Source: Actinomyces sp. ZJ308 | GTDB taxonomy: Bacteria; Actinomycetota; Actinomycetes; Actinomycetales; Actinomycetaceae | DNA length: 64,000 nt | Reading direction: 5' to 3' | Assembly: GCF_011752065.1 (NCBI RefSeq) | Contig: NZ_JAAIJY010000005.1 | Span: forward strand, 1-64,000 | Shown here: one piece after another, positions 51,652 through 60,217 of the stretch | How positions within the stretch are numbered: position 1 is the stretch's first letter | Layout of the letters: every line of letters starts with the position of its first letter | The notes under the pieces: generated by a model | Seen by the model: the letters and a program-made list of their open reading frames with translations, nothing else | Database searches by the model: none | Told to the model about the DNA's origin: nothing | Position numbers and translations under genes: made by a program

Positions 51652-52412
51652 GCGCCGCAACCGCACGAAGCAAGAAGCGAGACGCCCCCTCCTCCTTGCT
51701 TGAGGGCTCCGGGCGCGCGGCCGGCGGAAGCTGGCCCCGCGGCATCTCTCGAGAGCCGGCGATGAAGATCGGACAGGTGGTGGATCTCCTCAAGGTGGAG
51801 TTCCCGGCCCTGTCGATCTCCAAGGTCCGCTATCTCGAGGGGGAGGGGCTCATCAGGCCCCACCGCGTCGGAAACGGGTACCGTCGCTACTCGCAAGCCG
51901 ACCTGGAGCGCCTGCGCTACGCCTTGGCGGTGCAACGAGACGAGTATCTTCCCCTGCACGTCATTCGTGACCGTCTGGCGCGTCTGGACGCTGACGCCGG
52001 GGCTCCCGCACCTCAGCCTGTCGCCCGGGTCGTCGCCCGTGACGGCCAGATCGTCGATGACGGGCCCATGGATCTGGAGGCGCTCCTGACCCACTCCGGT
52101 GCCAGCGAGTCGCAGATCGAGGAGCTCGTCGCCGTCGGACTCATCAGCCCCGATGTTCGCGGCCGTTACAGCCAGCAGAACCTGAGAACCGTGCGCCTGG
52201 CCCTGGAGATCACCCGCAAGGGCGTACCGCTGCGCAACCTGCGCGCGGTGCGTGCCTCGGCCGAGCGCGAGGCGGACACCATCGACCAGGCGGTGGCTCC
52301 TCGCCGGTCCCGGTCTCGCAGCGCCGGTGAGGAGACGGCACGGGAGCTGGCCGAGCTCGTCGCGGACCTGCACACAATCCTGCTGCGCCGTGCCGTCGAC
52401 GCACTGGGGTGA
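51648..52412 (+). CDS. ftsR: MerR-family regulator FtsR
   Basis: The 254-residue protein has a MerR winged HTH (about 39-110: MKIGQVVDLLKVEFPALSIS, YLEGEGLIRPHRVGNGYRRY). A second domain follows with the pattern SESQIEELVAVGLISPDVRGRYS. This matches the FtsR (Rv1828-like) family, which activates ftsZ in Corynebacterium. GTG overlaps the garA stop (GTGA). A basic 38-residue N-terminal extension precedes the HTH; the internal ATG at the HTH start is an alternative start. Confidence 0.9.
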   Translation: MSAATARSKKRDAPSSLLEGSGRAAGGSWPRGISREPAMKIGQVVDLLKVEFPALSISKVRYLEGEGLIRPHRVGNGYRRYSQADLERLRYALAVQRDEYLPLHVIRDRLARLDADAGAPAPQPVARVVARDGQIVDDGPMDLEALLTHSGASESQIEELVAVGLISPDVRGRYSQQNLRTVRLALEITRKGVPLRNLRAVRASAEREADTIDQAVAPRRSRSRSAGEETARELAELVADLHTILLRRAVDALG

Positions 52413-52535
52413 CGACGTGCTTGCGAGAGCGCCCCAGTGCTGGTGCTCGGGCAGAGCCGGGTGTCGACGAAAGTCAGCACCCGTCGTATGCGTGTTCCCG
52501 GGACAGGGGTGAGCGCCGCCCCTTAGGGTTGAGGC

Positions 52536-53018
52536 GTGCCATTGATGCAGTTGGTGGGCGTCAGGTCCACCAATCCTGATGACGGCCTGGTCGCTGTCCT
52601 CGTGGAGGACGGTGGACCGGCGATGCTGGCGATTCCGGTGACGCCGCACGAAGGGCTGGTGCTGCACGCCCACGGCTCATATCGGTCGCCGACCTGGCCC
52701 AGGCTCCTCGATGACGTCGTCGAGGCCCTGGGCGGGCGCATCGGGCGCACTGAGCTGGACGTCGACGACGATGCCCGCATCGTCGCCAGGCTCGTCGTCG
52801 AGCTACCCGCACATGAGGACAAGGTGACGACGGTTCCCTGCACTCCGGGCGAGGGGCTCCTCCTGAGTGGTTACCACCAGCTGCCGGTGCACGCCAGCAG
52901 CTCGCTGACGCGTTTGAGGGCCGTCGATCTCAGCGATGACCAGGGGGCCGAGAGGCTCGCGCAGTGGCGACGAATGCTGTCCGAGACCACTGACCTCACT
53001 GACGACACGCGGGACTGA
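52536..53018 (+). CDS. Bifunctional nuclease domain (DUF151) protein
   Basis: The 160-residue protein corresponds to the Rv1829-like family with a BFN domain (LVAVLVEDGGPAMLAIPVTPHEG, WPRLLDDVVEALGGRIGRTELDVDDDARIVARLVVE). The biochemical role in bacteria is unsettled. The GTG start lacks a Shine-Dalgarno; TAGGGT at 52524-52529 lies 6 nt upstream, a leaderless pattern. Position between ftsR and a second merR gene is conserved in actinobacteria. Confidence 0.9.
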   Translation: MPLMQLVGVRSTNPDDGLVAVLVEDGGPAMLAIPVTPHEGLVLHAHGSYRSPTWPRLLDDVVEALGGRIGRTELDVDDDARIVARLVVELPAHEDKVTTVPCTPGEGLLLSGYHQLPVHASSSLTRLRAVDLSDDQGAERLAQWRRMLSETTDLTDDTRD

Positions 53019-53284
53019 TGTGACTCGTGTGACTAGAGTTGTGATCTATAACACTATCGATCGGTCGCGCTGAGGTGATGAAACGGCGCTGTCGCGGGGA
53101 ATTGTCGACTCTTCGAGCAGGATGCTCGACCTCACCTAGAGATTCATGCCTGACGGCACATCGAGATCGGGCGTGCCCTTCGTTGAGCATCGCCCCAACT
53201 GGCCCTATCGTGGAGCCGTGGCCGCACGAGGCGAGCCGCCGCGTCGGTCTCAGACGCGTCTTCTTCCGGTGACAGGAGCAGCTC

Positions 53285-53863
53285 GTGAGCATGAATGAAG
53301 CCAGTGCGGTAGCTAGGCCTCAGCGTACTCAGGGCATGCTGTTCGGCGACCCGCTTCCTCAGCTCGACGCCGACTCGGGCTATCGGGGACCGGTCGCGTG
53401 CCGAGCCGCCGGCATCACCTACCGCCAGCTCGACTACTGGGCCCGCACCGGCCTGGTCGAGCCGTCGATCCGCAGTGCCAAGGGATCGGGCTCCCAGCGC
53501 CTCTACTCCTTCCGCGACATCCTGGTCCTCAAGGTCGTCAAGCGGCTTCTGGACACCGGCGTCTCCCTCCAGCAGATCCGCACGGCCGTCAGCGCCCTGC
53601 ACTCGCGTGGCGTGGAGGACCTGGCCTCCATCACTCTCATGAGCGACGGGGCCTCGGTCTACGAGTGCACCTCCGCGGACGAGGTCGTCGACCTTGTCGC
53701 CGGCGGCCAAGGCGTCTTCGGCATCGCGGTCGGCCGGGTCTGGCACGAGGTCGAGGGGGCTCTGGCGGACCTTCCCGTCGACCACGCCCAGGCGCTCGGG
53801 ACGCCACTGGTCGAGGATGAGCTGGCCAAGCGTCGCGCTGCTAAACGGCAGCAGGCCATCTGA
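53285..53863 (+). CDS. MerR-family transcriptional regulator (Rv1830-like)
   Basis: The 192-residue protein has a MerR-type HTH (about 40-105: VACRAAGITYRQLDYWARTGLVEPSIR, GSQRLYSFRDILVLKVVKRLLDTGVSLQQIRTAV), with a C-terminal part (DLVAGGQGVFGIAVGRVWHEVEGALADLP) typical of the Rv1830 family. The GTG is preceded by AGGAGC. Target genes are unknown. Confidence 0.9.
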   Translation: MSMNEASAVARPQRTQGMLFGDPLPQLDADSGYRGPVACRAAGITYRQLDYWARTGLVEPSIRSAKGSGSQRLYSFRDILVLKVVKRLLDTGVSLQQIRTAVSALHSRGVEDLASITLMSDGASVYECTSADEVVDLVAGGQGVFGIAVGRVWHEVEGALADLPVDHAQALGTPLVEDELAKRRAAKRQQAI

Positions 53864-53897
53864 GCTCCGCCGGACGCGCCGTCGAGCACGTCGTTCG

Positions 53898-53933
53898 CCG
53901 AGGCTGGAACCAATACCGCGGTTCCGGCCTCGG
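53898..53933 (+). terminator. Hairpin after the second merR gene
   Basis: The arms CCGAGGCTGGAACC and GGTTCCGGCCTCGG pair with one mismatch around an 8-nt loop. The following sequence (TCGTATCCT) has only a weak T content. Confidence 0.55.
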
Positions 53934-54010
53934 TCGTATCCTGGCTCTGCCGGCCCAACCTATGACAGGACAAATATCATTCCGGCATCGTTCAAGGATC
54001 AGGAGAGAAC

Positions 54011-54970
54011 ATGACTGGAACACCGACGCGCGCCTTGGCCGATCTCCAGGTCAGCCCCATTGGGCTGGGAGGTAATGTCTTCGGCTGGACAGCGGATGAA
54101 GCCACCTCCTTCGAGGTGCTCGACGCATACCTGGACGCCGGAGGGAACCTCGTCGACACCGCTGACGGATACTCCTTCTGGGCGCCGGGAAACTCCGGAG
54201 GGGAGTCGGAGAGCGTCATCGGAAGCTGGCTCGCCTCACGCCCCGTCCGTGATCGGATCGTCCTGGCCACAAAGGTCTCCACCAAGCCCGACCGGCCCGG
54301 TCTGAGCGCCGACAACATCCGCCTGGCACTGGAGGAGTCACTGTCCCGCCTGCGCACCGACGTCGTCGACATCTACTACGCGCACTTCGATGACGAGTCC
54401 ACAGCGCTGGAGGAGACCGTGGTGGCCTTCGAGGAGGCTCGCCGTGCCGGCATGATCCGCCACGTGGGTCTGTCCAACTACACGCCCGAGCGCATCCGGC
54501 AGTGGTTCGCCATCGCCGACTCCGAGGGCTGTGCTCGGCCCATCGTCCTGCAGCCCCACTACAACCTCCTCCACCGCGACGACGTCGAGGGCTCGGGCGG
54601 CAGGGGACAGGCGGCGGCCGAGCTCGGTATGGGGCTCATGCCCTACTTCGCCCTGGCCGCGGGCTTCTTGACTGGAAAGTACCGTCGCGGTGAGGTCATC
54701 GACGGTGACCGGGCCGGGATGGTCGCCGACTACCAGCGGCCGGAGTGCTACGACGTCGTCGACGCCCTCATCCAGGTGGCGGCGGATCACGCGGTGGAGC
54801 CGTCCGCCGTGGCGCTGGCCTGGCTGCGCGACCGGCCCGGCGTCACCGCCCCGTTGGCCTCAGCGCGCAGCCTGAGTCAGCTGCGGCCGATCATGGACGC
54901 TCTGACTCTTGATCTCAGTGCCGAGGAGACCCGGGCTCTCACCCGGGTCTCCGATGCCGCACGCTCCTGA
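54011..54970 (+). CDS. Aldo/keto reductase
   Basis: The 319-residue protein has the AKR barrel: IGLGGNVFGW, DAGGNLVDTADGYSFWAPG with the catalytic Asp-Tyr pair, the Lys in LATKVSTKP, YYAHFDDESTALEETV with the His, RHVGLSNYTPERI, and LQPHYNLLHRDDVEG. It resembles the AKR class often annotated as oxidoreductases of unknown substrate. AGGAGA lies 5 nt before the ATG. Confidence 0.93.
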   Translation: MTGTPTRALADLQVSPIGLGGNVFGWTADEATSFEVLDAYLDAGGNLVDTADGYSFWAPGNSGGESESVIGSWLASRPVRDRIVLATKVSTKPDRPGLSADNIRLALEESLSRLRTDVVDIYYAHFDDESTALEETVVAFEEARRAGMIRHVGLSNYTPERIRQWFAIADSEGCARPIVLQPHYNLLHRDDVEGSGGRGQAAAELGMGLMPYFALAAGFLTGKYRRGEVIDGDRAGMVADYQRPECYDVVDALIQVAADHAVEPSAVALAWLRDRPGVTAPLASARSLSQLRPIMDALTLDLSAEETRALTRVSDAARS

Positions 54971-54991
54971 CCCACTCCCGGGGCGGGGCGC

Positions 54992-56593
54992 CTACTCGGT
55001 GCGTTGACCCAGGACGTAGCGGCGGCTGTACCCGTCGGTGAGGTCGGTGATGGTGACGCGCACCAGGCCGGCCTCATCGATGCGGTAGTGCTCCTGGATC
55101 CGCGGGCCGTGGTCACGCCGTTCCACGCAGTAGGTGCGCAGTTCCTGGTCATCCACGTCCCGCAGCGAGGCCTCGAAGGGGAAGACGATGTCCTGGTAGG
55201 GGGCGATCTCGCCGCGAGGCTCTCCGGCCTCGTCGACGTCGGCGCACTCCACGAAGCGGTACCAGCCGATGTTGTGGGCGGCGTCGTACTCACGGGTCAG
55301 GACCGTTCCCTCCCGGCCGCCGGGAGAGGCCTGAACGGACTCCGGGCTGAGGATCGCATCGAAGGTGAGCCGATGGCCGCCGTCGGCCTCACGGAAGACG
55401 CCGAAGCCGCGTGAGAGCCGGTCCGTGAGGTCGTAATCGCTGGTGCGGTCCGCCGCAATGGCCAGGCCGATTGCCGTCGAGGCCCCCGGGTAGGGGGAGC
55501 GGTGGACTCTTCGACCGAAGCGCTCGCGCAGGAGCCGGGGGACCAGCGGAAGGCCGGAGGCGCCCCCGACCAGGTAGACGCCGGCGATATCGGTCAGGTC
55601 CGGGCTGCCGTCGTCGAGCCTGCCGACCAGCGGAGCCGTCGTGGCCAGGGAACGCTCGATCAGCGGGGTGCCGGCGTGGTACAGGTCGGCCACGGGCAGA
55701 ACGATGTCCTGACCCCGCAGGACAATAAGCACTCGTCGGCTCTGGGGGGTGAGGTGCTCCTTGGCGTCCCGGCACTGGTCCAGCAGGTCGTCGAGCTCGG
55801 TGGGGGAGAGGTCCTCCTCGGCGATACCCGCCTTGTTCAGCACCATCGTCGCCATGAGCAGATCAACGTCGTCCCCACCCAGGTCGCCCAGCCCATGGGA
55901 GGCCAGCACCTCGTGGGAGGTGCCGACGACGTCGACCAGCGAGGTGTCGAAGGTGCCTCCTCCCAGGTCGTAGACCAGGACCCGGGTGCGCCTGGAGGAG
56001 ACGGTGGTGGCCTTGCGGTGGGTGTACTCGAAGCCGGCGGCGCTGGGTTCGTTGAGCATCGCGGCGACGCAGAAGCCCGCCTGCTGGAAGGCCTCCAGAG
56101 TCAGCAGGCGCTGAGCCCCGTAGGCGTGGGCGGGTACCGCGACGACCGCACGAGCGCGGCTGATATCCACGTCCTGCCTCGCCAGCTCGGTTTTGAGGTG
56201 GCGCAGGTAGCTGGAGAGAACCTCCAGGACGGAGAAGCTCTGGTCGCCCAGTACCACCGGGGTCGAGGCCGTCAGCGTGGGGGAGGCCAGAACCCGTTTG
56301 AGGCTGCGCAGCAACGGAGCTCCCTGGTGGGTGGCCTGCCTGGCAGCGAAACCGTGGACGAGCCGGCCGTCGCGCAGAGCCGTCAACGAGGGGATGAAGT
56401 CGTGCTCGTCGCCGTTCTCGTCGGCGAAGCTGAGAACCGGGTAGTTCCCCCGATCCGCGCGTGCGACGACGGTTCGGGTCGTTCCCAGGTCGATTCCCAG
56501 GTCGATGTCGGTCATCGACTCGGTGTCGTTCTCCTGTCCGGGGAGGGCCCCGCTGTGGATCCTGTCCAGGCTGTTCGTGGTGTCCGCTGCCAT
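54992..56593 (-). CDS. Divergent Hsp70-family ATPase
   Basis: The 533-residue protein has the actin-like Hsp70 ATPase fold: LGIDLGTTRTVVA (phosphate 1), VAVPAHAYGAQR, LVYDLGGGTFDTSLV (phosphate 2) and YLVGGASGLPLVPRLL (adenosine motif). The C-terminal 150 residues are beta-rich and lack the standard DnaK peptide lid, so it is not DnaK. It may be a specialised chaperone (inference). ATG 56593 has TAGGGT at 56605-56600, 6 nt upstream, while the later ATG (codon 27) has a badly spaced AGGAGA. It is convergent with the aldo/keto reductase. Confidence 0.88.
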   Translation of the reverse strand: MAADTTNSLDRIHSGALPGQENDTESMTDIDLGIDLGTTRTVVARADRGNYPVLSFADENGDEHDFIPSLTALRDGRLVHGFAARQATHQGAPLLRSLKRVLASPTLTASTPVVLGDQSFSVLEVLSSYLRHLKTELARQDVDISRARAVVAVPAHAYGAQRLLTLEAFQQAGFCVAAMLNEPSAAGFEYTHRKATTVSSRRTRVLVYDLGGGTFDTSLVDVVGTSHEVLASHGLGDLGGDDVDLLMATMVLNKAGIAEEDLSPTELDDLLDQCRDAKEHLTPQSRRVLIVLRGQDIVLPVADLYHAGTPLIERSLATTAPLVGRLDDGSPDLTDIAGVYLVGGASGLPLVPRLLRERFGRRVHRSPYPGASTAIGLAIAADRTSDYDLTDRLSRGFGVFREADGGHRLTFDAILSPESVQASPGGREGTVLTREYDAAHNIGWYRFVECADVDEAGEPRGEIAPYQDIVFPFEASLRDVDDQELRTYCVERRDHGPRIQEHYRIDEAGLVRVTITDLTDGYSRRYVLGQRTE

Positions 56594-56900
56594 GCGGTGA
56601 CCCTATCGTGACGAGCCCCTCTTTCCGGGCAATGCCACTACGTCAAGCCTTGTTTGTGGGACGTGACAATCGGCTCAGAGGGGTTGGCCCCTCGTTGGGA
56701 CGAAAGGCCGTGTCGCCGGACCACGGTCCTCACGTAGGCAGGAGGTGCCCGGTGCTGGTCGCCAGCCTGTACGCGATCGGTTAGGCAGCGGAGCGATCAG
56801 CGGGTAACAATACTGGTGGGTTGCGCTCACGCGACCCGGACCTCCGTGCTCGCCCGTCAGGGTGGCAGAGAGGGTCACTCAATCTCCCATCGGGAACGGT
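56594..56900. promoter_or_regulatory. 307-bp gap upstream of the PiT transporter
   Basis: No gene is seen. A short hairpin GAGGGG-TTGG-CCCCTC lies at 56678-56693. TAACAATACT near 56803-56812 may contain the -10 for the transporter, with a leader of about 80 nt. A PHO-type box could not be recognised. Confidence 0.35.
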
Positions 56901-58139
56901 ATGAGCACCATTCTCTTCCTCGTGATCGTTGTCGTCGTGACGGCGCTCGTCTTCGACTTCACCAACGGTTTCCACGACTCGTCCAACGCCATGGCGACGT
57001 CGGTGGCGACCGGAGCCTTCACACCCAGGCGGGCGGTTCTGGTCGCCGCCGTACTCAACGTGATCGGCGCCTGCCTGTCCACCGAGGTCTCCAAGACGAT
57101 CTCTCACGGGATGTTCGACGACGCGGTGATCCAGGCGGCGCCGGCCATGATCTTCGCGGGTCTGGCCGGCGCTATCCTGTGGAACCTGGCGACGTGGTTG
57201 TTCGGACTGCCGTCGTCGTCGTCGCACGCGCTGTTCGGGGGACTCATCGGGGCAGTGGTCGTGGCCGCCGGGGTCCAGGGCGTCCACTGGGGGACAGTGA
57301 TCTCCAAGATCATCCTCCCGGCCGTCATCGCGCCGGTGGTGGCCGGGGTGGCGGCGGCGCTGGCCACGGCGCTCGCCTACCGTATCGCCCATCCGAGCAA
57401 CCCCTACTCGCAGCGGCTCTTCCGCAACAGTCAGCGAGTGACCGCCTCCCTGGTGGCGCTGTCCCACGGCACATCCGACGGGCAGAAGACCATGGGGGTC
57501 ATCACCCTGGCGCTCGTGGCCGGTGGCTACCAGGAGGCCGGTACCGGACCCCACTGGTGGGTCATCGGAGCAGCAGGACTGGCCATCGGCCTGGGCACCT
57601 ACTCAGGCGGGTGGCGCATCATGCGCACCATGGGACGCGGACTGGTTCATGTCGAGGCTCCCCAGGGCTTCGCCTCCGAGACCGCCTCGACGGTGGCGAT
57701 CCTGGCCTCCTCCCACCTGGGCTTCGCCCTGTCCACCACCCACATCTGCACCGGCTCGATCCTGGGCTCGGGAATCGGCCGGGGCACCAAGGTGTCGTGG
57801 GGGACGGCCGGGAAGATGGGGGTCGCCTGGTTGGTGACGCTTCCGTGCTCAGGCCTGGTCGGTGCCGCCACGTCCTACGTCGCAGTCAGAGGCGGGGTAC
57901 CGGGCACGATCGCGGTCATCTGCCTGCTCATCCTCGGGGCCCTGGCGATCATCAGACAGGCCGGTCACAATCGCGTGGACTTCTCCAACGTCAACGACGC
58001 CTCAGAGGTCGTCGTCGCCAAGCAGGACCCTGAGCTGGGACGCGAACCGCGTACGCTCGAGGAGGTGCGTTCCGAGATCGTCAGTGGCTCGACGGATCAT
58101 GAGAACACGCAGCGGATGACGACGGGATCCATGGCATGA
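56901..58139 (+). CDS. PiT-family inorganic phosphate transporter
   Basis: The 412-residue membrane protein imports phosphate, usually with H+ or as a metal-phosphate. Both halves carry the family signature: DFTNGFHDSSNAMATSVATG near residue 18 and ALSHGTSDGQKTMGVI in the second half. About ten to eleven helices are predicted. ATG 56901 puts the first helix at the N-terminus; a GTG 39 nt upstream would add 13 residues. It overlaps the following small membrane gene by 4 nt (ATGA). Confidence 0.92.
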   Translation: MSTILFLVIVVVVTALVFDFTNGFHDSSNAMATSVATGAFTPRRAVLVAAVLNVIGACLSTEVSKTISHGMFDDAVIQAAPAMIFAGLAGAILWNLATWLFGLPSSSSHALFGGLIGAVVVAAGVQGVHWGTVISKIILPAVIAPVVAGVAAALATALAYRIAHPSNPYSQRLFRNSQRVTASLVALSHGTSDGQKTMGVITLALVAGGYQEAGTGPHWWVIGAAGLAIGLGTYSGGWRIMRTMGRGLVHVEAPQGFASETASTVAILASSHLGFALSTTHICTGSILGSGIGRGTKVSWGTAGKMGVAWLVTLPCSGLVGAATSYVAVRGGVPGTIAVICLLILGALAIIRQAGHNRVDFSNVNDASEVVVAKQDPELGREPRTLEEVRSEIVSGSTDHENTQRMTTGSMA

Positions 58140-58381
58140 CCGGTATGACGATCGACTGGGCCTCCTTGGGACTGGTGACCGCGGTGACGGTACTGGGCAC
58201 CGCGTTCATCCTCATCATCTGTTCTCTGGCGGCCCGCATGCTGGCCACCGTGCACGCCAAGCACGAGGCCGGCGAGGTCGAGGGCGTGCGTACGGCCCAG
58301 GTCCTGGCGGGCGTCTTCATCACCATCGCCGCCATGATCGCGCTGTTCGGCCTGTGGCTCATCATTCCGTACTTCCACTGA
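58136..58381 (+). CDS. Small two-helix membrane protein coupled to the PiT transporter
   Basis: The 81-residue protein has two transmembrane helices (about 10-34 and 54-77), joined by a charged segment (HAKHEAGEVEGVRTAQ). I recognise no family. The ATG overlaps the transporter stop, so translation is coupled and a partner role is likely (inference). An alternative start is ATG 58145. Confidence 0.72.
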   Translation: MTGMTIDWASLGLVTAVTVLGTAFILIICSLAARMLATVHAKHEAGEVEGVRTAQVLAGVFITIAAMIALFGLWLIIPYFH

Positions 58382-58457
58382 TCGTTCATCGGCCGTCCAG
58401 CGGTCACCTACTGGGCGCGCACCCGGTACGGGGGAGTGGTCCTGCTAACATCCGACC

Positions 58458-60002
58458 GTGACTGAGGACCTCAAGGGCCTGGCCCTGGATGAGATTGCTA
58501 CTTCCACCGCGGCCGATGACCCGGACTACCCCTGCTTCCACGTCGTCCCACCGGTGGGACGACTCAACGACCCCAACGGGCTCCTGGTCGACGGCGGCGT
58601 CTACCACGCCTTCTACCAGTTCAGCCCCTTCCATCCCCACCGCAAGCTGGTCTACTGGGGGCACGCCTCCTCGACGGATCTCCTGCACTGGCACCACCAT
58701 GAGCCAACCATCATCCCGGACTCCTTCTACGACCTCTCCGGCGCCTACTCCGGCAACGCGATCGTGCTGGAGGGCAGCGAGCTCGACGGAGCCCCGGCCC
58801 GGGCCCCGTACCAGCTCTTCTACACCGGCAACCTCAAGGACCCCGTCACCGATGAACGCACCGCCAGTCAGTGCCTGGTGACCAGCGGTGACCTGACCGA
58901 CTTCACCAAGTGGCCCGGTAACCCCCTCATCCCCGCCAACGCCGAGGGCTACACGGCCCACTACCGGGACCCGCAGGTCTTCCGCGACCCGGACCGGCCG
59001 GGGGAGTACCGGATGCTCCTGGGCGTCCAGCGCGTCAACGAGACCGGTGCCGCAGTCCTGTACCGGTCCCGGGACCTGGTCTCCTGGGAGCTTGAGGGGG
59101 AGCTGACCTTCCCCGACGCCGGCGGCGTCTTCGACTCCTTCGGATACATGTGGGAGTGCCCCGGCCTGGTGCGGGTGACCGACGAGGACACCGGCGAGGA
59201 CTGGGACGTTCTCATCTGGTGCCCTCAGGGCATCGCCCCGCAGGCAGAGGGCTTTGAGAACATCTTCCCCTGCGTCTATACGGTGGGGCACCTCGTGGGT
59301 ACCGAGCTGCGAGACACCGACGGCACCTTCCACGAGGTCGATCGCGGTTTCGAGTTCTACGCCCCCCAGGTCTTCGCCCGTCGGCCCTCCGAGCCGGGAC
59401 CGACGCTGCTGACCGCCTGGGCCGGCAACGCTTCCGAGGACGACCAGCCCTCGATCGATACCGGTCGGTGGGTCCACGCGCTGAGCCTGCCTCGAGCCCT
59501 GAGCCTGAAGGGCGGCCGGCTCATCCAACGTCCCTCGACCGACCTGCCCCACGACATCGGGCAGCCGGCTCTGGTGGATGCGGTCCTGGCGGCGGGCCGG
59601 TACGAGGTTGCCGAGCTGCGCGGGCACCGCAGCTGGCAGCTGCGTCTGGAGGCCGGGGCGGCGGGCGGTTCAGGCGCCTGGGGACTGAGGATCGGCGGCG
59701 AGGAGTCTCACGTGGACATCGTTCTGGGCGGGGGAGCGCTCCGGGTGGATCGCTCGACCTCCCGCTACTGTCAGCACGGCTCCACGCGTACGGTGACGCT
59801 TCCTGAAGGCTGTGCACCGGTGCTGGAGGTCATTCACGACCGCTCGCTGACCGAGGTCTTCGTCGGCGACGGGGCCCTGACCTTCACACTGCGCAGCTTC
59901 GTCGACGTTGGCACCTCGGGGGCGCGGCTCGTGGTGGAGGGACCGCTCGCGCTCAAAGCCGGCAGTGCCAGGACTTTCACACCGGCTCCCGAGATGCTCT
60001 GA
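58458..60002 (+). CDS. Sucrose-6-phosphate hydrolase, GH32
   Basis: The 514-residue enzyme cleaves sucrose-6-phosphate from the sucrose PTS to glucose-6-phosphate and fructose. Catalytic residues are visible: nucleophile Asp38 in LNDPNGLLV, transition-state stabiliser Asp171 in YRDPQVF, acid/base Glu233 in WECPGLV. The last 130 residues are the GH32 beta-sandwich. The GTG start has no Shine-Dalgarno; TAACAT at 58446-58451 lies 6 nt upstream. The PTS gene lies 215 bp downstream with its own promoter. Confidence 0.93.
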   Translation: MTEDLKGLALDEIATSTAADDPDYPCFHVVPPVGRLNDPNGLLVDGGVYHAFYQFSPFHPHRKLVYWGHASSTDLLHWHHHEPTIIPDSFYDLSGAYSGNAIVLEGSELDGAPARAPYQLFYTGNLKDPVTDERTASQCLVTSGDLTDFTKWPGNPLIPANAEGYTAHYRDPQVFRDPDRPGEYRMLLGVQRVNETGAAVLYRSRDLVSWELEGELTFPDAGGVFDSFGYMWECPGLVRVTDEDTGEDWDVLIWCPQGIAPQAEGFENIFPCVYTVGHLVGTELRDTDGTFHEVDRGFEFYAPQVFARRPSEPGPTLLTAWAGNASEDDQPSIDTGRWVHALSLPRALSLKGGRLIQRPSTDLPHDIGQPALVDAVLAAGRYEVAELRGHRSWQLRLEAGAAGGSGAWGLRIGGEESHVDIVLGGGALRVDRSTSRYCQHGSTRTVTLPEGCAPVLEVIHDRSLTEVFVGDGALTFTLRSFVDVGTSGARLVVEGPLALKAGSARTFTPAPEML

Positions 60003-60078
60003 GGACCCCGTCATCAGAGGGAGAGACGGCGACTCAATCGCGCGGAGATGAGGAATTGACCGGGACTTCCCTCTCCGG

Positions 60079-60107
60079 TTGCAGGGTGCTGTGACGCACT
60101 GTACTGT
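60079..60107 (+). promoter_or_regulatory. Promoter of the sucrose PTS gene
   Basis: TTGCAG, a 17-nt spacer and TACTGT make a good housekeeping promoter about 110 nt before the PTS start codon. Confidence 0.6.
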
Positions 60108-60124
60108 GACTATCGATTGACACA
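60105..60124 (+). promoter_or_regulatory. Candidate operator of the LacI-type sucrose repressor
   Basis: TGTGACTATCGATTGACACA is an imperfect 20-nt palindrome (8 of 10 half-site pairs match) centred on ATCGAT. It overlaps the end of the -10 and the probable transcription start, the place for a repressor. The repressor gene lies downstream of the PTS gene. No second copy was found in the window. Confidence 0.5.
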
Positions 60125-60217
60125 GGTGTGGCCGCCGGGAGTCAGCGACGTTCCCGACCAGTGGGTTTCCCAGCCCTCCCAGCTGTTGCGGTCCCATCAC
60201 GAGAAAGGAACCCCCGG

